NCBI GenBank assembly: GCA_937944075.1
Contig: CALDZZ010000019.1
Location: 1 to 14,299, forward strand
DNA length: 14,299 nucleotides
Source of the DNA: an uncultured Rhizobiaceae group bacterium
Lineage (GTDB): Bacteria > Pseudomonadota > Alphaproteobacteria > Rhizobiales > Rhizobiaceae
Direction: 5' to 3'
Made by a program: the position numbers and the translations under genes. Of this stretch, positions 12,345 to 14,299 are shown in pieces. The number at the start of each line of letters is the position of its first letter. Position 1 is the first letter of the stretch. The notes below the pieces were generated by a model, which worked only from the letters and a program-made list of their open reading frames with translations, did no database searches and was not told where the DNA came from.

Positions 12345-13346
12345 TTAGATAAGTTTGCCCATGGCAACTGCCGTGTCTGACATGCGGTTTGAGAAACCCC
12401 ATTCATTGTCGTACCAGGTCAGGATGCGAACAAGATTGCCATCCAGCACGGTTGTTTGATCTTCAGCAAAGTTTGAAGAGTGTGGGTCGTGGTTGAAATC
12501 CATGGAGACCAATGGCTGTGTCACGTAATCCAGAATGCCCTTAAGTTCGCCTTCTGCAGCAGCTTTAATGGCAGCGTTTACTTCTTCTTTGGTGACGTTT
12601 TTCTTTGGTACGAACTTCAAGTCAACAACAGAAACATTTGGTGTTGGTACGCGGATTGAAGAACCGTCCAGCTTGCCTGCAAGATCTGGCAACACAAGGC
12701 CAACCGCTTTGGCGGCACCGGTTGAGGTCGGGATCATCGACATGGCTGCAGCACGTGCGCGGTACAGATCCGAGTGCATTGTATCCAGTGTTGGCTGGTC
12801 GCCAGTGTAGGAGTGAATGGTTGTCATATAGCCTTTTTCAATGCCGAACGCATTATTCAGGACGTAGGCTACAGGTGCCAGACAGTTTGTTGTACATGAA
12901 GCGTTTGAAACTACCAGATCATCGCTCTTGAGTGTGTCATGGTTTACGCCGTAAACAATTGTAGGGATGTCTGAACCGCCGGGTGCGGAAATCAAGACAC
13001 GCTTTGAGCCGTTTTCAAGGTGCTGGCTTGCCTTTTCCTTGCTTGCGAAGAAACCGGTACATTCCATGGCAATATCAACATCAGACCATGGGAGTTCCTT
13101 TGGGTCACGAATGGCTGTTACGCGTATTGGACCCTGGCCAACATCGATTGTATCACCGTCAACTGTTACAGTGCCCGGGAATTTTCCGTGTACTGAATCA
13201 TGGCGCATCAGGTGTGCATTTGTTTCAACAGGTCCAAGATCGTTTATTGCAACAACCTGTATGTCTGTACGACCCGATTCCATGATTGCACGCAGTACAT
13301 TACGGCCGATACGACCAAATCCGTTAATGCCGACTTTTAAAGTCAT
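12345..13346 (-). CDS. gap: Type I glyceraldehyde-3-phosphate dehydrogenase
   Basis: The 333-residue enzyme oxidises glyceraldehyde 3-phosphate to 1,3-bisphosphoglycerate with NAD. The Rossmann motif is 'GINGFGRIGR' (6-15). Asp36 in 'AINDLG' predicts NAD rather than NADP use. The active site 'SNASCTTNC' (147-155) has Cys151, and His178 is in 'TIHSYTGDQ'. 'STGAAKAVG' and the C-terminal 'WYDNEWGFSNR' complete the family pattern, and the length is canonical. It lies 28 bases after the tkt stop and is clearly in the same transcript. Three small genes follow closely before the run ends at the convergent lipoprotein gene. Confidence 0.95.
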   Translation of the reverse strand: MTLKVGINGFGRIGRNVLRAIMESGRTDIQVVAINDLGPVETNAHLMRHDSVHGKFPGTVTVDGDTIDVGQGPIRVTAIRDPKELPWSDVDIAMECTGFFASKEKASQHLENGSKRVLISAPGGSDIPTIVYGVNHDTLKSDDLVVSNASCTTNCLAPVAYVLNNAFGIEKGYMTTIHSYTGDQPTLDTMHSDLYRARAAAMSMIPTSTGAAKAVGLVLPDLAGKLDGSSIRVPTPNVSVVDLKFVPKKNVTKEEVNAAIKAAAEGELKGILDYVTQPLVSMDFNHDPHSSNFAEDQTTVLDGNLVRILTWYDNEWGFSNRMSDTAVAMGKLI

Positions 13347-13374
13347 TTTCTTTTCTCCAAGTTATACGCAAATC

Positions 13375-14299
13375 TTAAGCGTCTGCGTTTTCAAGTTTTG
13401 CCTTAAGCGCGGTTGCGGTTTCAACAACAGCGTCTGCTGTTATGCCAAAGTGTTCGAAGAGTTGGCCACCTGGCGCTGAGGCACCGAAGCTGCTCATGCC
13501 GACGAATTCTCCATCACAACCAATAAATCTTTCCCACCCTTGTCTAATTGCAGCTTCAATTGCAACTTTGACCGGTGCAGTGCCGATGATTGATTGTTGG
13601 TAATCGCTGGACTGGGCTTCAAAAAGTTCAAAGCAGGGAACTGAAACAACGCGTGTCGGTGATCCGGCCTCTTCAAGGGCTGACTGGGCGTTGAGTGCAA
13701 TCTCTACTTCCGAGCCTGATGCATATAGTGTGACAACTGCTTCATCAGATGCCGGTGAAAGTTCGTAGGCACCCTTTGCACAAAGATTGTCTTCCGTGAA
13801 TTCGGTTCTGACTGTTGGCAAGCCCTGACGGGTCAAGGCAATTGCGCTTGGTGTTGAATTTGCTTCCATGGCAAGTTGCCAACATTCTGCAGTCTCGCAA
13901 GTGTCGGCCGGGCGGAACACATTCAGATTGGGAATTGCACGCAGTGCAGCCATGTGTTCAACCGGCTGGTGAGTTGGCCCGTCTTCTCCAAGGCCGATTG
14001 AATCATGCGTCAAGACATGAATGGTACGAATGCCCATGAGTGCGGCAAGGCGAATGGAAGGTCTGCAATAATCTGAAAAGATTAAAAATCCACCCGAATA
14101 AGGAACCAGTCCGCCATGCAGCGCAATTCCGTTCATGGCAGCGGCCATCCCGTGTTCACGAATGCCGTAATGAATAAAGCGGCCGGAATAATCTGATGCA
14201 GAAAAGGCTTCAGTCTGGCTGGTTTTTGTATTGTTGGAACCGGTGAGGTCTGCTGATCCGCCAATGGTTTCGGGAACGATACCGTTAATGACTTCCAGT
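13375..14299 (-). CDS. tkt: Transketolase, C-terminal part
   Basis: The frame stays open to the right edge, so only the last 307 residues are present; the thiamine-diphosphate-binding N-terminal domain is outside. The visible start 'PETIGGSADLTGSNNT' and 'RFIHYGIREHGMAAAMNGI' belong to the pyrimidine-binding domain; the Glu in REHGM is the catalytic glutamate that activates the cofactor. 'LTHDSIGLGEDGPTHQPVEH' contains the His and Asp of the substrate site. The C-terminal domain ('VVTLYASGSEVEIAL', 'FGASAPGGQLFEHFGIT') is complete to the TAA. Transketolase moves two-carbon units between sugar phosphates in the pentose phosphate or Calvin cycle. It is first in the tkt-gap run within the window. 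Confidence 0.95.
   Translation of the reverse strand, partial: LEVINGIVPETIGGSADLTGSNNTKTSQTEAFSASDYSGRFIHYGIREHGMAAAMNGIALHGGLVPYSGGFLIFSDYCRPSIRLAALMGIRTIHVLTHDSIGLGEDGPTHQPVEHMAALRAIPNLNVFRPADTCETAECWQLAMEANSTPSAIALTRQGLPTVRTEFTEDNLCAKGAYELSPASDEAVVTLYASGSEVEIALNAQSALEEAGSPTRVVSVPCFELFEAQSSDYQQSIIGTAPVKVAIEAAIRQGWERFIGCDGEFVGMSSFGASAPGGQLFEHFGITADAVVETATALKAKLENADA

Noticed and set aside
12967..13479. A 170-codon plus-strand open frame across gap and the end of tkt
   Set aside because: It is antisense to two conserved genes and spans their junction; no ribosome site or domain is visible.

Overview
The window reads as chromosomal core of an alphaproteobacterium of moderate GC content. The markers are rcdA (CtrA-degradation adaptor), trcR (DUF1013), DUF1192 and DUF1272 genes, and TTAA-N7-TTAA sites of the CtrA type upstream of cell-cycle genes. 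Genus cannot be fixed from the sequence alone. I see no insertion sequence, prophage, CRISPR array, tRNA or rRNA. Both ends are cut inside genes.

Left region (1-2220): the 3' end of a YcjF/DUF697-type membrane protein gene converges on rcdA. Upstream of rcdA is a 327-base gene-free stretch, then a DUF1192 gene, which is divergent from trcR. The gene-free stretch is densely structured. It holds two CtrA-type boxes, a 9-bp inverted repeat, and what looks like an undescribed minus-strand small RNA: two hairpins, an unpaired CCTCC linker, and a terminator hairpin with a T-run. trcR has a promoter-like sequence and a long leader hairpin just before its Shine-Dalgarno sequence.

Middle region (2253-8323): minus-strand metabolic and housekeeping genes. 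These are prpE (propionyl-CoA synthetase) with a downstream SDR dehydrogenase, an SGNH hydrolase, a membrane protein with a degenerate GGDEF domain (GTRRF), and a BaiN/YhiN-type flavoprotein whose ATG directly follows the stop codon of a small two-helix membrane protein gene.

Right region (8351-14299): a sugar-phosphate cluster on the minus strand, in transcription order tkt (partial), gap, three small genes (two short membrane proteins and a DUF1272 zinc-ribbon-like protein), then pgk and fba. A plus-strand lipoprotein gene with its own CtrA-type box interrupts the cluster between the small genes and pgk. The cluster provides central glycolytic, gluconeogenic and pentose-phosphate steps.

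The most interesting material is regulatory. Three perfect TTAA-N7-TTAA sites lie in intergenic DNA next to rcdA, the candidate small RNA and the lipoprotein gene, which suggests a small CtrA-linked set in this window.
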